Positions 40,003 to 40,524 of a DNA stretch of 40,524 nucleotides are shown piece after piece. The position numbers and the translations under genes are program-made. The notes under the pieces are model-generated. The model was not told where the DNA came from and did no database searches. It saw nothing but the letters and a program-made list of their open reading frames with translations. The stretch is from Saprospiraceae bacterium (GTDB lineage Bacteria; Bacteroidota; Bacteroidia; Chitinophagales; Saprospiraceae). Every line of letters begins with the position of its first letter. Positions within the stretch are counted from its first letter, which is position 1. Location: assembly GCA_027488855.1 (NCBI GenBank), contig JAIYAV010000361.1, positions 1 through 40,524 on the forward strand. The letters run 5' to 3'.

Positions 40003-40524
40003 ATGAAGAGAACTACGTGGTTTTATTCCCTGATATTGCTATTGTTGGGTGGTTTTGGGGGAAATTTGGTGCAATTGGTGAAAAATGGTGCTGGGGCCTC
40101 AAAACCCCCGACCCCTGGAAGGGGCGTACATTTTCGGTTGGCAACCAATACTTCTTCTACTACAAAAAAGCAGAATTTTGCGCCTACCAAAGCTGTACTC
40201 CCCTTCCAGGGGTCGGGGGTTCTGAGGCTACAGCACGATACCGAAGGCAGCCACCGCTGGTACAAGTCCCACCGCTGGTACAAGTCTCTGACTTGTACCC
40301 AATATCCCCGCGTCTCTGACGCACAAGCAACGCGAAAATTTCACAAAAGTACACGCCAAAGACTTGAACCAGCGCCAGTATTCCTGCCCTCAAGATACCC
40401 ACATCACGTCCCTACGGAACTCAGGAAAACCTCGGGGCCGTTGTTTTCTACCCAAATCACGCCCCTAGTGGGGCTCCCGTTGCACAAAAAAACTGAGCCA
40501 ATCGCCCCTTCCTTTCTCCCCCCC
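40003..40524 (+). CDS. open frame with signal peptide, runs off the window end
   Basis: From ATG at 40003 there are 174 codons with no stop up to the last base. The first 20 or so residues (KRTTWFYSLILLLLGGFGG) form a convincing signal peptide. From about residue 32 the frame runs through the inverted repeat 40097-40227, then through the 18-bp tandem repeat that encodes HRWYKS twice, then through further palindromic words (CACGTCCCTACGGAACTC, TCACGCCCCTAGTGGGGC). The later residues look like a translation of repeats rather than a protein fold. I read it either as a real gene start that has been invaded by repeats or as a chance frame; only the signal peptide supports a real start. Confidence 0.4.
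   Translation, partial: MKRTTWFYSLILLLLGGFGGNLVQLVKNGAGASKPPTPGRGVHFRLATNTSSTTKKQNFAPTKAVLPFQGSGVLRLQHDTEGSHRWYKSHRWYKSLTCTQYPRVSDAQATRKFHKSTRQRLEPAPVFLPSRYPHHVPTELRKTSGPLFSTQITPLVGLPLHKKTEPIAPSFLPP
40097..40227. repeat. inverted repeat with ACCCCCGACCCCTGG arms
   Basis: Arms 40097-40130 and 40194-40227 are reverse complements at 32 of 34 positions, around a 63-bp AT-richer centre. It lies inside the open frame that begins at 40003. Confidence 0.9.
40251..40299. repeat. 18-bp tandem repeat plus hairpin
   Basis: CCACCGCTGGTACAAGTC occurs twice in tandem (40251-40268, 40269-40286). The second copy ends in GGTACAAGTC, which pairs exactly with GACTTGTACC (40290-40299) across a TCT loop. Confidence 0.9.

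Noticed and set aside
1-40524. tRNA, rRNA, CRISPR array, prophage or transposase
   Set aside because: No cloverleaf, no rRNA words, no regularly spaced direct repeats, and no integrase or transposase motif seen by eye in the gaps or frames.

Overview
The window looks like chromosomal DNA of a Bacteroidota member, most likely a Saprospiraceae bacterium of the Haliscomenobacter kind. This rests on the set of Bacteroidota-typical families (DUF4294, DUF4350/DUF4129 next to MoxR, DUF4369-thioredoxin, DUF2911, DUF1080, a PKD-domain secreted protein), on CarB without its C-terminal domain, on the lack of Shine-Dalgarno sequences before most starts, and on several upstream boxes matching the Bacteroidota -7 element TAnnTTTG. 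The species cannot be proved from the sequence alone.

Layout. 1-760: a secreted DUF2147 protein flanked by two palindromic repeats. 933-2718: an AT-rich type II restriction-modification pair (Eco29kI-like GIY-YIG nuclease and C5-cytosine methyltransferase). 2850-5956: a MoxR/DUF4350/DUF4129 operon without the usual DUF58 gene. 6125-8944: carB. 9124-10703: radC and a tandem NTF2-like secreted protein. 10840-11934: rnpA and a secreted unknown. 12042-13620: a compact module of protoglobin, DUF2024 protein and a MarR regulator with a C-terminal four-cysteine cluster. 13617-17632: aroQ, recQ and the arabinose-5-phosphate isomerase gene. 17778-19101: MazG-type pyrophosphohydrolase, dtd and a secreted protein in one operon. 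19123-23201: secreted or envelope proteins and trmB. 23296-26767: hemA and aspS, divergent. 26851-30745: an ATPase-nuclease fusion, a TPR protein and a DUF2911-TPR protein. 30899-32630: an RNA repair pair (RNA ligase and HD-polynucleotide kinase). 32719-34407: an AT-rich DarT-DarG toxin-antitoxin pair. 34533-39963: a TlpA-like thioredoxin, an Omp85-type outer-membrane protein and a PKD-domain protein. 39964-40524: an open frame with a signal peptide that runs into a mosaic of palindromic repeats.

Three things stand out. First, protoglobin and the DUF2024 gene share a 21-bp inverted-repeat box (19 of 21 bases identical) and lie just before a MarR regulator carrying a likely metal or Fe-S cluster; I read this as a small gas- or redox-sensing regulon. 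Second, nucleic-acid end repair (ligase plus HD-Pnk) lies beside DarTG, and a restriction system lies at the other end of the window. Third, the gaps hold at least six different families of long palindromic elements. In one family the GTAG ends supply the TAG stop codon of three genes, including both genes that flank a single copy, and a stem change with compensating bases indicates that the hairpin itself is conserved.

The remaining genes are ordinary housekeeping and envelope genes. No tRNA, rRNA, CRISPR array or transposase was seen.
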